Origin: Oscillospiraceae bacterium
GTDB lineage: Bacteria; Bacillota; Clostridia; Oscillospirales; Oscillospiraceae
Direction of reading: 5' to 3'
Assembly: GCA_910574635.1 (NCBI GenBank)
Contig: CAJTCG010000002.1
Coordinates: forward strand, 186,001 to 250,000
DNA length: 64,000 nt
Part shown: in pieces, positions 41,043-48,352 of the stretch
How the letters are laid out: each line of letters opens with the position of its first letter
Position numbering within the stretch: the first letter of the stretch is position 1
The notes under the pieces: model-generated
The model's database searches: none
Seen by the model: the letters and a program-made list of their open reading frames with translations, nothing else
Told to the model about the DNA's origin: nothing
Position numbers and translations under genes: made by a program

Positions 41043-41070
41043 AAATCAAATTCTGTTGCTTGCATACCAT
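41043..41070 (+). promoter_or_regulatory. CATA-type element promoter, upstream of a tandem pair
   Basis: AATCAAA region then GCATACCAT (41062-41070), 18 nt measured from 41044. Confidence 0.6.
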
Positions 41071-41089
41071 AAGCATAGATGCCATGCGA

Positions 41090-41117
41090 AATCAAATTTT
41101 CCGGTTTTGCATAGGAT
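41090..41117 (+). promoter_or_regulatory. CATA-type element promoter, downstream of a tandem pair
   Basis: AATCAAATTTT then GCATAGGAT (41109-41117), 18-nt spacing. It lies 68 nt before the pilin-like ATG. Confidence 0.7.
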
Positions 41118-41185
41118 AATTTGCTCGGGATGGGCCACTGTCCGTTTCGAACAATATGAATAACAAGGAAAGGAGATAAGAAGTT

Positions 41186-41686
41186 ATGCCTAATGCAACA
41201 AATTTCCTGCGCACTAAGGCATCTATGCTGATGATTGCCCTCCTGATGGTGTTTTCCCTGGTTGGCGGGACTCTGAATCCTGCCGGCTCCGGCTTCGGCT
41301 TGATGCCTACCGCCGCGATGGCTTCCCAGAACGGTGGCAGCAATGGCGGCAACGGCGGCAGTGGCAAGACTGTGGATGACCTCTGGGGCACCATCAGCGA
41401 TGACGGTACCTCTGTCGGCGGAGACCTGAACACCTCCCAGACGGACCTTGGTACGGCGGTAGCGACCTCCAAGAAGGTCGCACAGGCCATCACCAGCATT
41501 CTGACCGTTATTTCGTTTGTTTCGTTCCTGTTCTGGGTCTCTAAGCTGGCCATGAGCGCAGGCAACCCCCAAACCCGCCGGGTGGCTATCACCGGCATTC
41601 TGTTCTCCGGCATCGCCCTCGCTTTGTTCGGCGGCGCCTGGGTGGCCGTCAGCTTCTTCTGGAATCTGCTTTCTGGAGTTGCGTAA
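41186..41686 (+). CDS. VirB2-like pilin precursor, paralogue 1, 166 aa
   Basis: It has an N-terminal signal segment, a Gly/Asn-rich mature start (NGGSNGGNGGSG), and two C-terminal helices around RRVAITGILFSGIALALFGGAWVAVSFFWNLL. The block ITG.L.SG..LALFGGAW....FFWN.L is shared with the next gene. A two-helix small protein on a conjugative element fits a pilin subunit. AAAGGAG lies before the ATG. Confidence 0.6.
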   Translation: MPNATNFLRTKASMLMIALLMVFSLVGGTLNPAGSGFGLMPTAAMASQNGGSNGGNGGSGKTVDDLWGTISDDGTSVGGDLNTSQTDLGTAVATSKKVAQAITSILTVISFVSFLFWVSKLAMSAGNPQTRRVAITGILFSGIALALFGGAWVAVSFFWNLLSGVA

Positions 41687-41715
41687 GGACGACGGCTGGT
41701 TCCTATAAACGGCTT

Positions 41716-41757
41716 GAGAGGGCGGCGGAATATCCGCCGCCCTCTTCCTCATTTTCA
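41716..41757 (+). terminator. Hairpin between the pilin genes
   Basis: GAGAGGGCGGCGGA/TCCGCCGCCCTCTT, then TCCTCATTTT. It may reduce read-through into the second pilin gene. Confidence 0.7.
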
Positions 41758-41771
41758 GGAGGTACTTCATT

Positions 41772-42188
41772 ATGAGATATCTGAGAAAACTCGCTCTTCT
41801 GGTTGTTATCGTGCTGATAATGTCTCTGTGCAGTGTCCCGGCGTTCGCAACGGACACCGGCATGCAAATCCAGGTCAGTGGTGGCAACGGCATCACCATC
41901 AATCCAGGACAATATCCCAATCTTGGGAGCGCCGATGACGCTCCAGAAGAGGCGGCAAAAACTATCATCAGTAAGGGAAAACTGATTGGGCAGACCATCA
42001 CCGCTGTCTGCGCCCTTGTCTGTCTCGTGTTCTTCTTCATCAACATCACGAAACTTTCAACATCCGGCGCCATGTCTTTCCAGCGGCGGCAGGCAATCAC
42101 CGGGCTGCTTTGGTCTGGAGTGTCCCTCGCTCTGTTTGGCGGCGCATGGACCGTAATTACCTTCTTCTGGAATTTCCTGACGCAATGA
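41772..42188 (+). CDS. VirB2-like pilin precursor, paralogue 2, 138 aa
   Basis: Signal peptide (residues 1-26, SVPAFAT), short mature start, then helices TAVCALVCLVFFFINIT and RQAITGLLWSGVSLALFGGAWTVITFFWNFL, matching paralogue 1. CAGGAGG precedes the ATG. No CATA promoter lies between the two genes, so it depends on read-through past the hairpin. Confidence 0.6.
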   Translation: MRYLRKLALLVVIVLIMSLCSVPAFATDTGMQIQVSGGNGITINPGQYPNLGSADDAPEEAAKTIISKGKLIGQTITAVCALVCLVFFFINITKLSTSGAMSFQRRQAITGLLWSGVSLALFGGAWTVITFFWNFLTQ

Positions 42189-42221
42189 GAAGAGGCCCGG
42201 AGTTTTCCGGGCTTCTTTTTG
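42188..42221 (+). terminator. Rho-independent terminator
   Basis: An AGAAGAGGCCCGGA/TCCGGGCTTCTTTTT hairpin after the second pilin gene. Confidence 0.85.
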
Positions 42222-42245
42222 TACGGATACACGCCGATTTTTGCA

Positions 42246-42273
42246 AATAGGGCGCCGCTTTTCTGCATACAAT
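42246..42273 (+). promoter_or_regulatory. CATA-type element promoter
   Basis: AATAGGG then GCATACAAT (42265-42273), 18-nt spacing. It lies 23 nt before the replication-relaxation gene. Confidence 0.65.
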
Positions 42274-42296
42274 AGCCCAGAAAGGATTGATAGCCC

Positions 42297-43568
42297 ATGC
42301 CGATTAAAGCGCGGCCAGAGACCCTGGCCATGATGACGGCGGCTGACAAGGAGGTGCTGATGGCAATTTACCGGCACCGGTGCCTGAACGAGCCGCTGAT
42401 TCATGAGTATTTTTATTCAGATGAGCCCGATGGGTTCACGTTATCCCGCCTGCGGGAATTTAACTCCCACGACCTTTTGGATTTCGTGGAGTATAGAGAT
42501 TCTGAATACCCGGCCATCTTCCTGTCCGCCCGGGGCATTCAGACGCTCCGTGAGCTGTACCAGATTCCGGTGCATACGGTTGATGAGGAGACGGGGAAGA
42601 AGAAGCGCCCGATTTGCCGCGCCTCTGATTTGAAGATGCCAGAGGTCCTACTGAATCACCAGATTCACCTCAGCGCCTTTGCCCTTGCCATCGAGGCCCG
42701 TATCAAAGGGAAGGTCTCCTACGAGTATCAGGACAACAAGTTCATTGATTCCTGTACCTACGCCCAGCCTGACGGCATCTTCATCCTGCCCAACTGCGAC
42801 CTCTTCCTGGAGATGGACATGGCCCACGAAAGGCAGGCGGACCTCCGGGCCAAATGGGCCCACTACCGCAATTACCTGTCTGCCCGGGAGCGATATTTGG
42901 GGCGGCCCAAGAAAATCGTGGTGTTATTCGCTACGGAGAATATCAAAAAGGGCGGCATCGCGACCCGCCGGAAATCCGTAATGACCTCGCTGTCGAAGAC
43001 GATTTTCGACTTGTTCAATGAGGACTTCGAGTGCTATATCGGCCCGGGAGAAGAGCTGGTGGATATCGCCGCCGACCTGGCCATGCCCGCCGGAGGAGAC
43101 CTGCCCATAACCGGGTTTCTTACATCTGAATACGGGTTCAAATTTTCCCGCCCCAACATCGTCCCGGACGTGTGCGGGGAATCCTACCTGTATATGCGGA
43201 AGTTAAATAAATCCGGCGGGGTGCTGTCTCAGGATGGCCGCCTCCAGAACTTCTTCCTGGAGGATTACACGAAACGCCCCATCTCTGTTTTAAAGAGGGC
43301 GATTTCGTTCCCCCATACATCATCCATACTCCGGCCCGCCCTGAAAAGAGAGGTTCCACTCCTTCTGCTTGTTCCTGACGAAAAGAGTATCTATCAGGAC
43401 CTTGCTTCCGTGGACTCCCTAGGCACGCCCGGGGTTTACTTCACAACTGGAGAGCGGCTGAAAGAGAAGCCCTTTCCGGAAGCACTGTTCCGATTCGACC
43501 AGCTCGGAAAGATGTACCACTTCGATGACTTTTCGCTAAAAAATGACATATTTGAGAAAATGAGATAG
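42297..43568 (+). CDS. Replication-relaxation (MobC-like) family protein, 423 aa
   Basis: An N-terminal winged-helix-like segment (VLMAIYRHRCLNEPLIHEYFY ... LSRLREFNSHDLLD) is followed by PDGIFILPNCDLFLEMDMAHERQADLRAKWAHYRNYL, the PD...E.D....K...Y pattern of Replic_Relax proteins. These are DNA-binding accessory proteins of plasmid mobilisation or replication. It is coupled to the CpaE-like gene downstream (17-nt gap). Which DNA site it binds is not visible. Confidence 0.6.
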   Translation: MPIKARPETLAMMTAADKEVLMAIYRHRCLNEPLIHEYFYSDEPDGFTLSRLREFNSHDLLDFVEYRDSEYPAIFLSARGIQTLRELYQIPVHTVDEETGKKKRPICRASDLKMPEVLLNHQIHLSAFALAIEARIKGKVSYEYQDNKFIDSCTYAQPDGIFILPNCDLFLEMDMAHERQADLRAKWAHYRNYLSARERYLGRPKKIVVLFATENIKKGGIATRRKSVMTSLSKTIFDLFNEDFECYIGPGEELVDIAADLAMPAGGDLPITGFLTSEYGFKFSRPNIVPDVCGESYLYMRKLNKSGGVLSQDGRLQNFFLEDYTKRPISVLKRAISFPHTSSILRPALKREVPLLLLVPDEKSIYQDLASVDSLGTPGVYFTTGERLKEKPFPEALFRFDQLGKMYHFDDFSLKNDIFEKMR

Positions 43569-43585
43569 TTTTAGGAGGTGATTTT

Positions 43586-45607
43586 GTGCAGAAAGTCTTA
43601 TATGCTATCAACCATAAGCAGGCGGAGGCAGTTTTGACAAAGCAGCTTCAAACCTGTGACATTATTCCAACCGGCGCGGTAACATACAGGGAAGCCATCG
43701 TGGCGTCACTGACAGAATCGCCGGCCGATATCCTTCTCTTTAACGAGAACTTGAAAGGCAGCATGCCTGTTTTTGATTTGATGAAGAAGATTCGGATGGA
43801 CTTTCCGCATACCCGCATCGTTTTCATCGGCAATGCCCGGCCCGTAACGGATAAGTTCCTCGCCCAGCTGGTATTTCTGGGCATCTATGACATCATCAGC
43901 AATGACCGGCCCAATATGACCGACATGGTGGACTTCATAATCCATCCCAGAGACTTCTCCTACGCCGCCAAGTTCTTTCAGGAACAGCACATGGGAGAAT
44001 TGATTCCGGAGCCCCCGACCCCGGTTGTTCCAGTTACCGCCCCAGCACCCAAGAAGGGCTTGTTTACCGGACTGATTGATAAGTTGGCGGGGACCGAAGG
44101 GGCTCCTGTCCCGGTTCCGGCGGCGCCCGCCCCGGCCCCAGCTGCAGCCCCTGTCGTCTCTACTCCAACACCCTCCGTGGACATTGAGTCCATGCGGGGG
44201 GCCATGCTGGAGGAGGCCCGCCGCAAGGCGCAGGTTGAAGTATCGCAGCTTGTGGAAACGCAGGTGGAGGCTGCCACAGCGTCGCTAAAATCAGACCTGG
44301 ACCGGCAGCAGGATACCATCAACACACTGAGCAAGAGCTTGAAGGAGAAGTTGGAATCTGAGGCGAATCTCCGCAAGCAGTTGGACGACGCCCATCAGCT
44401 GCGGGAGAGCCTGGAGGCACAACTGCAGAAGACTCAAACGGAGGCCGACAAGGCCCTCCAGACTTATCAGGCCCAGCTTGTCTCGTTACAGGCGACAAAA
44501 CCGCCCGACTGGTATCAGGAGCAGACTAAGAAGTGGCTGGCGGAGCGGGAATATCTCCAGGGGAAAATCAAGGAGAAGGAGGCCTTGGCCGCCGGGCTGG
44601 AGGAAAAGCTGCGGCTGGCATCCGCTGAGAAGGATTCTTTAGCAGCCGAATTGAAGGCAAAAACAGAGGAGATGGAGGCCATGTCCCTGGCAATGCCCCG
44701 GGACATTACCACCGCTGTTGATGATGCCCTGGATGTTGATTTCGTGGACATTCCCGATGATGAATCCACCTACAAGCAGTCACCGGTAGGAGATGGGCGC
44801 GTAATTGCCTTTATGGGAACAAAGCACGGTAGCGGCAACACGACTGTGGCCCTGAACACCGCTATTGCCTTGGCCAACTGCGGCTACAAAACCCTCTACA
44901 TTGAAATCAACCGCCATTTCCCCATGGTCAACGAGTTCTTCGAGTTCACGAATATCATCCGCGGCCTCGATACGGCAGCTCTGGCCCTCCAGCAGGATAA
45001 CACCAAGCTGGCATCCCAGTGCATCATCAAGCCCCACGGTGTCAGGACTCCGAAGCATTCCCTGGCAAAGATTTACAAACGGCTTCCCGGCCCCCTCCAT
45101 TTCCTGCTATTTAGCAACGAGTTCCTGCTGAAGAGCAAGGAAGGGAAGGCCCCGGCACTGGGGGAGAGGGAAATCAAGGACTTGATGTACTATCTGACTA
45201 TCCGGGAGGGCTACAGCTATGTGATTGTGGATATCCAGCCGGATGACCAGCTGGCGCTGAATATGTTCATCAGCAGTTCCTATCAGGTCAATCAGCTGGT
45301 GTTGACCCTTACCCAGGACCCCCACAGTGTCACAACGGCGGGGTACATGATTACGAAGCTGGCCCGGAGCCGCAACGGGGGACTCATCAACAACGCTTTT
45401 TTCGTGGTCAATCAGTATTCGTCCTCCAATAAGCTGTCTCTTGGCAAAATCAGCGACTTCCTTCATGTTCCAGGCTCCCGCATCGGCAAAATCTCCCTGG
45501 ACAGCAAGGGGTATATGGACTCGGCATACTCCGCCACCCCATATATGACGGCGAAGGGGAAATACTCCAACGAGTACATTGACCTGCGAATGAAACTGAC
45601 AGGCTAA
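43586..45607 (+). CDS. CpaE/TadZ-like protein: pseudo-receiver, coiled coil and MinD-type ATPase, 673 aa, GTG start
   Basis: The N-terminal ~130 residues look like a receiver fold without a clear phospho-Asp (PADILLFNENLKG). A Pro/Ala-rich linker (150-200) leads to a long coiled coil (205-370), then a ParA/MinD domain with the deviant P-loop GTKHGSGNTTVA (the Walker A lysine of KGGxGKT is Asn, as often in CpaE/TadZ), then VIVDIQPDD. Family role: polar placement of pilus machines. Inference: it positions the conjugation apparatus. TAGGAGG precedes the GTG. Confidence 0.65.
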   Translation: MQKVLYAINHKQAEAVLTKQLQTCDIIPTGAVTYREAIVASLTESPADILLFNENLKGSMPVFDLMKKIRMDFPHTRIVFIGNARPVTDKFLAQLVFLGIYDIISNDRPNMTDMVDFIIHPRDFSYAAKFFQEQHMGELIPEPPTPVVPVTAPAPKKGLFTGLIDKLAGTEGAPVPVPAAPAPAPAAAPVVSTPTPSVDIESMRGAMLEEARRKAQVEVSQLVETQVEAATASLKSDLDRQQDTINTLSKSLKEKLESEANLRKQLDDAHQLRESLEAQLQKTQTEADKALQTYQAQLVSLQATKPPDWYQEQTKKWLAEREYLQGKIKEKEALAAGLEEKLRLASAEKDSLAAELKAKTEEMEAMSLAMPRDITTAVDDALDVDFVDIPDDESTYKQSPVGDGRVIAFMGTKHGSGNTTVALNTAIALANCGYKTLYIEINRHFPMVNEFFEFTNIIRGLDTAALALQQDNTKLASQCIIKPHGVRTPKHSLAKIYKRLPGPLHFLLFSNEFLLKSKEGKAPALGEREIKDLMYYLTIREGYSYVIVDIQPDDQLALNMFISSSYQVNQLVLTLTQDPHSVTTAGYMITKLARSRNGGLINNAFFVVNQYSSSNKLSLGKISDFLHVPGSRIGKISLDSKGYMDSAYSATPYMTAKGKYSNEYIDLRMKLTG

Positions 45608-45609
45608 TC

Positions 45610-45641
45610 GAGGGGCTCGGCATTGCGCCGGGCCTCTTTTC
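45610..45641 (+). terminator. Rho-independent terminator
   Basis: A GAGGGGCTCGGC/GCGCCGGGCCTC imperfect hairpin followed by TTTT. Confidence 0.7.
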
Positions 45642-45642
45642 G

Positions 45643-45699
45643 TTGGCAAAAGAAGACGGCTGCATGGGTTGGGGAGAAGGTGCTTCAGGCCCGATACTG
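45643..45699 (-). repeat. 57-bp intergenic module, copy 8
   Basis: On plus it reads TTGGCAAAAGAAGAC ... GGCCCGATACTG. It ends 6 nt before the promoter at 45705. Confidence 0.65.
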
Positions 45700-45704
45700 C
45701 TTGG

Positions 45705-45732
45705 AATGAATCCATGGCGCTCCGCATATTAT
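45705..45732 (+). promoter_or_regulatory. CATA-type element promoter
   Basis: AATGAATCC then GCATATTAT (45724-45732), 18-nt spacing. Confidence 0.7.
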
Positions 45733-45783
45733 ATCCCCAACACCAACCCTGGTGAATTTTATCTAAAACGGAGGAATTTTTCG

Positions 45784-45921
45784 ATGGATAACATCAAGCG
45801 TCTCAGACTCCGGCGGCTCTGTGTCATTTTCGCCGCCATCAATCTGGCCGGCCAGGTCTCGCTCTACCGCAGCGCCCGGGCGGAGGTTGAGCAGCAGCTG
45901 GCTGTGACCGAAACGAAATAA
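45784..45921 (+). CDS. Small basic peptide, 45 aa
   Basis: An Arg-rich start (MDNIKRLRLRRL) then a short hydrophobic stretch (CVIFAAINLAGQVSLY) and a polar tail. It may be membrane-associated. CGGAGG lies 9 nt before the ATG, and it has its own promoter and terminator, which supports a real gene. Function is unknown. Confidence 0.55.
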   Translation: MDNIKRLRLRRLCVIFAAINLAGQVSLYRSARAEVEQQLAVTETK

Positions 45922-45929
45922 GAAATCAG

Positions 45930-45962
45930 AGGGGTGCGGCAGTTGCCGCGCCCCTGCCTTTT
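45930..45962 (+). terminator. Rho-independent terminator
   Basis: An AGGGGTGCGGCA/TGCCGCGCCCCT hairpin followed by GCCTTTTC. Confidence 0.75.
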
Positions 45963-46017
45963 CTGTATCGGGCCTCAAGAATTTTTATCGTGCCCGGCCG
46001 TAATTCCTTTTTGATAA
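45963..46017 (+). repeat. 57-bp intergenic module, copy 9
   Basis: It starts CTGTATCGGGCCTCA and ends TTCCTTTTTGATAA. It overlaps the -35 of the promoter at 46002. Confidence 0.65.
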
Positions 46018-46029
46018 CCTGCATAGTAT
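46002..46029 (+). promoter_or_regulatory. CATA-type element promoter
   Basis: AATTCC then GCATAGTAT (46021-46029), 18-nt spacing. It lies 48 nt before the ATG at 46078. Confidence 0.75.
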
Positions 46030-46077
46030 TCCCCAACTTCCATGTTGGAGAAATTTATTTTCAAAAGGAGACTCATC

Positions 46078-46512
46078 ATGAAAAAGGTATTCTCTCTCAT
46101 CCTGACCCTGGTCCTCGTTGCTGTCACCCTCTGCGCCCCCGCCGCGGCCGCGTCCTATGGCGAAACTGGCATCGGAACCATCCCCGGGTATGAGGGCGAG
46201 GTGAAGCTCGGGACTCCCATCGCCGCCTATGCCCCCGAAGCCCTGGGCGACGACATCCTGGCCAACATGGATGCCATCGCTGCCGCCGCTGGATATGAGT
46301 TCACGGTGCCTGCAAATGGCAACCTACGCTGGTACACCCGCGACGACAGCGGTATCCTGCGCAATGTCATCATTAGCCAGAAGCTCATCTTCATCAGCAG
46401 CCTGGACACCAACTCCGACTATCCCTGCGGTGCCTGCTACTGCGTTCCCATGGTCTGCGCCAACGGTGAGGGCATGTGGGATATGTCCACCGGAACGAAT
46501 CTGTTCATTTAA
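46078..46512 (+). CDS. Secreted protein, 144 aa
   Basis: The signal peptide is MKKVFSLILTLVLVAVTLCAPAAAAS. The mature part has four Cys in its C-terminal third (CGACYC...VC), perhaps forming disulfides. AAAAGGAG lies before the ATG at 46078. I do not recognise a domain. Confidence 0.65.
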   Translation: MKKVFSLILTLVLVAVTLCAPAAAASYGETGIGTIPGYEGEVKLGTPIAAYAPEALGDDILANMDAIAAAAGYEFTVPANGNLRWYTRDDSGILRNVIISQKLIFISSLDTNSDYPCGACYCVPMVCANGEGMWDMSTGTNLFI

Positions 46513-46522
46513 GCCCAACCAT

Positions 46523-46553
46523 GGCGGGGACGTTCTTAACGACATCCCCACCG
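46523..46553 (+). terminator. Possible hairpin terminator
   Basis: A GGCGGGGACGTT/AACG...TCCCCACCGC hairpin with only CTTTC after it; weak. Confidence 0.4.
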
Positions 46554-46586
46554 CTTTCACAAAATTCAAAACTGGAGGAAATTTAT

Positions 46587-47675
46587 ATGCCTAACTATGT
46601 CATGAACGTTGTCAAGTTCAGCCCGGTCATCCCCGACGTCGAGTTCCGTGCCTTCCTCTCCAAGGTTATGGTGCCGGCGAAATTCCCGGACCATGAGGCC
46701 CTTCCGGCCAATTCTGAAAGCGATGAAGCAGTATCTCCCCTGGCGCCTGTCCCGCAGGATTTCCGGGGCATGGACTTCGACTTCAACGCCCTGATTCCGA
46801 TGCCGAAGGACTTGGACATCGTGAGCGGCTCCGAAACGGATACGGGACTCCTGCTTTTCCGCGCCTGTGCGGAGCTTCCCAGCTTTTGCTGCAGCTACAT
46901 CGCGATGGCGCACAATTGGAACGACCTGTTCCACGGAAGTGCCGACGAGGATATTGACGCCGAGTACAAGACCTACGCTAAAATTGTCCATCCCGACGTC
47001 AACAACGGAGTTCCCGAAACAGTGGCGACAGGGACCATGCAGCTTCTCAACACCTTCTACAACAGGGCCATTGCGGCCAGCCCCGCAGAGAGAAAGCCGG
47101 CTTCGGCCCGCACTTTCTGCGAGCTCTTCTTGGAATCCCTTTCGAGCTCATGGGAGCCCGCCCGGCTCGTGAAAAAAATGCGTGATGCCGGATGCTCGCT
47201 TGACTCTCCGGGCGCGTTTGCAGAGTTCGTAAAGACCAAAGAGGGGGCAGAGTTGTATAAACTGGGCGAACAGGCTTACAGCAACCAGCAGAAATACGGC
47301 GCCCCTACCTGGTACGAGTGGTGCAACGAGAACTGGGGTACCAAGTGGAACGCAGGTGAGTGCTCATTCGATTTTAACGAAAGGAAACTCACCTTTACGA
47401 CCGCGTGGGCCGTACCCACCCCCATCATTCGGGCTCTCGTAAGCCAGTTCCCGACCATTGAGTTTACCTGGGGCTATGCCGATGAGGACACCGGCTGCAA
47501 CACCGGCTTTTACAACTACGAGGGCTCTGTTCTCAGCGAAGACATCTTCGATAACTGCTCGCCTGAGGCCTACCAGATGTACGTCGATTGCTGGGGACCC
47601 AGCGAGTGCATGTACCAGGACGAGTGCGGAGCGTGGGCTCGCTATGACTGCGACGATTGCCCGCATCCGTGTTGA
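46587..47675 (+). CDS. YubB/DUF1281-like plasmid protein, 362 aa
   Basis: It begins MPNYVMNVVKF and contains FDFNALIPMPKDL near residue 70, the N-terminal pattern of YubB (DUF1281) ferredoxin-like plasmid proteins. A later segment, WYEWCNENWGTKWNAG, then LTFTTAWAVPTPIIRALVSQFP and FTWGYADEDTG, also matches that family. The C-terminus is Cys-rich (CMYQDECGAWARYDCDDCPHPC). The region around residues 140-165 (YKTYAKIVHPDVNN) has a DnaJ-like HPD, unusual for the family. Function is unknown; common on conjugative plasmids. Confidence 0.7.
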   Translation: MPNYVMNVVKFSPVIPDVEFRAFLSKVMVPAKFPDHEALPANSESDEAVSPLAPVPQDFRGMDFDFNALIPMPKDLDIVSGSETDTGLLLFRACAELPSFCCSYIAMAHNWNDLFHGSADEDIDAEYKTYAKIVHPDVNNGVPETVATGTMQLLNTFYNRAIAASPAERKPASARTFCELFLESLSSSWEPARLVKKMRDAGCSLDSPGAFAEFVKTKEGAELYKLGEQAYSNQQKYGAPTWYEWCNENWGTKWNAGECSFDFNERKLTFTTAWAVPTPIIRALVSQFPTIEFTWGYADEDTGCNTGFYNYEGSVLSEDIFDNCSPEAYQMYVDCWGPSECMYQDECGAWARYDCDDCPHPC

Positions 47676-47688
47676 TAGGAGGAGAATC

Positions 47689-47889
47689 ATGGAGATTTAC
47701 AAGGGCAGAGATGCTGAACTGGAAGAACTCTGGGGCCAATTGGACGATATTCCGATGAACCCGGAGACGGAGTGCATCGAGGCGCCCTTTCTGAACTTTC
47801 CGGCAGGAACCTTCCGGGAAGATATCTGGCGCTGGTTCGACGAAAACCACAGCAAAGGGGTAGCCTACTTGATGTATGGCGGCTTTTGA
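47689..47889 (+). CDS. Small acidic protein, 66 aa
   Basis: AGGAGGAG lies 5 nt before the ATG, 13 nt after the YubB-like gene. Acidic (MEIYKGRDAELEELWGQLDD) with FREDIWRWFDENHSKGVAYLMYG at its end, a pattern seen in small plasmid proteins next to YubB genes. Function is unknown. Confidence 0.6.
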   Translation: MEIYKGRDAELEELWGQLDDIPMNPETECIEAPFLNFPAGTFREDIWRWFDENHSKGVAYLMYGGF

Positions 47890-47922
47890 GGTTCTTTAGA
47901 ACCTCAGCAACAGCGCAAAACA

Positions 47923-47956
47923 GCGGACCCGAAATCTCGGGTCCGCCGTCTTTTTT
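47923..47956. terminator. Bidirectional terminator
   Basis: A GCGGACCCGA/TCGGGTCCGC stem with TTTTTT on the right and AAAA on the left; between convergent genes. Confidence 0.85.
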
Positions 47957-47957
47957 C

Positions 47958-48338
47958 TTACTTTTTCACGATGGCCCGGAGGTCTTTCAGGGCGATTTCT
48001 GTCCCATATTCATCCTCGACGTGGTAATCGGGATGGTCTTTCTGGAACTGCCGCACGTCCTCCATGCCGCGGAAGCCGTTATCAGCTCTCCAGTGGAAAT
48101 CCCTTCCGCTGGACCGCCCAATCACATCCTCATCGGCGACGTACTCCGGGCTGCAGTTCAGAATCGCTCCTCTAAGGGCGAACTCAATGTCCTCGATGGC
48201 ACCTTCCATCAGCGGCAGGGCCTCCTTTGCCTTGCCCAGCCCGCTGACGTAATGCTCCTTGATTCCGGCCAGAATCTTGGACAGTTTCCCGGCCTCATCT
48301 TTGCGCTGATTATTGACAAAACGGTATTCCGTACTCAT
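47958..48338 (-). CDS. Hypothetical protein, 126 aa
   Basis: I do not recognise this soluble, charged, helical protein. AAAGGAG lies before the ATG at 48338; the gap to the recD2 stop is 14 nt, so they form an operon. It could be a recD2-linked accessory factor. Confidence 0.6.
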   Translation of the reverse strand: MSTEYRFVNNQRKDEAGKLSKILAGIKEHYVSGLGKAKEALPLMEGAIEDIEFALRGAILNCSPEYVADEDVIGRSSGRDFHWRADNGFRGMEDVRQFQKDHPDYHVEDEYGTEIALKDLRAIVKK

Positions 48339-48352
48339 TGTACCTTCTCCTT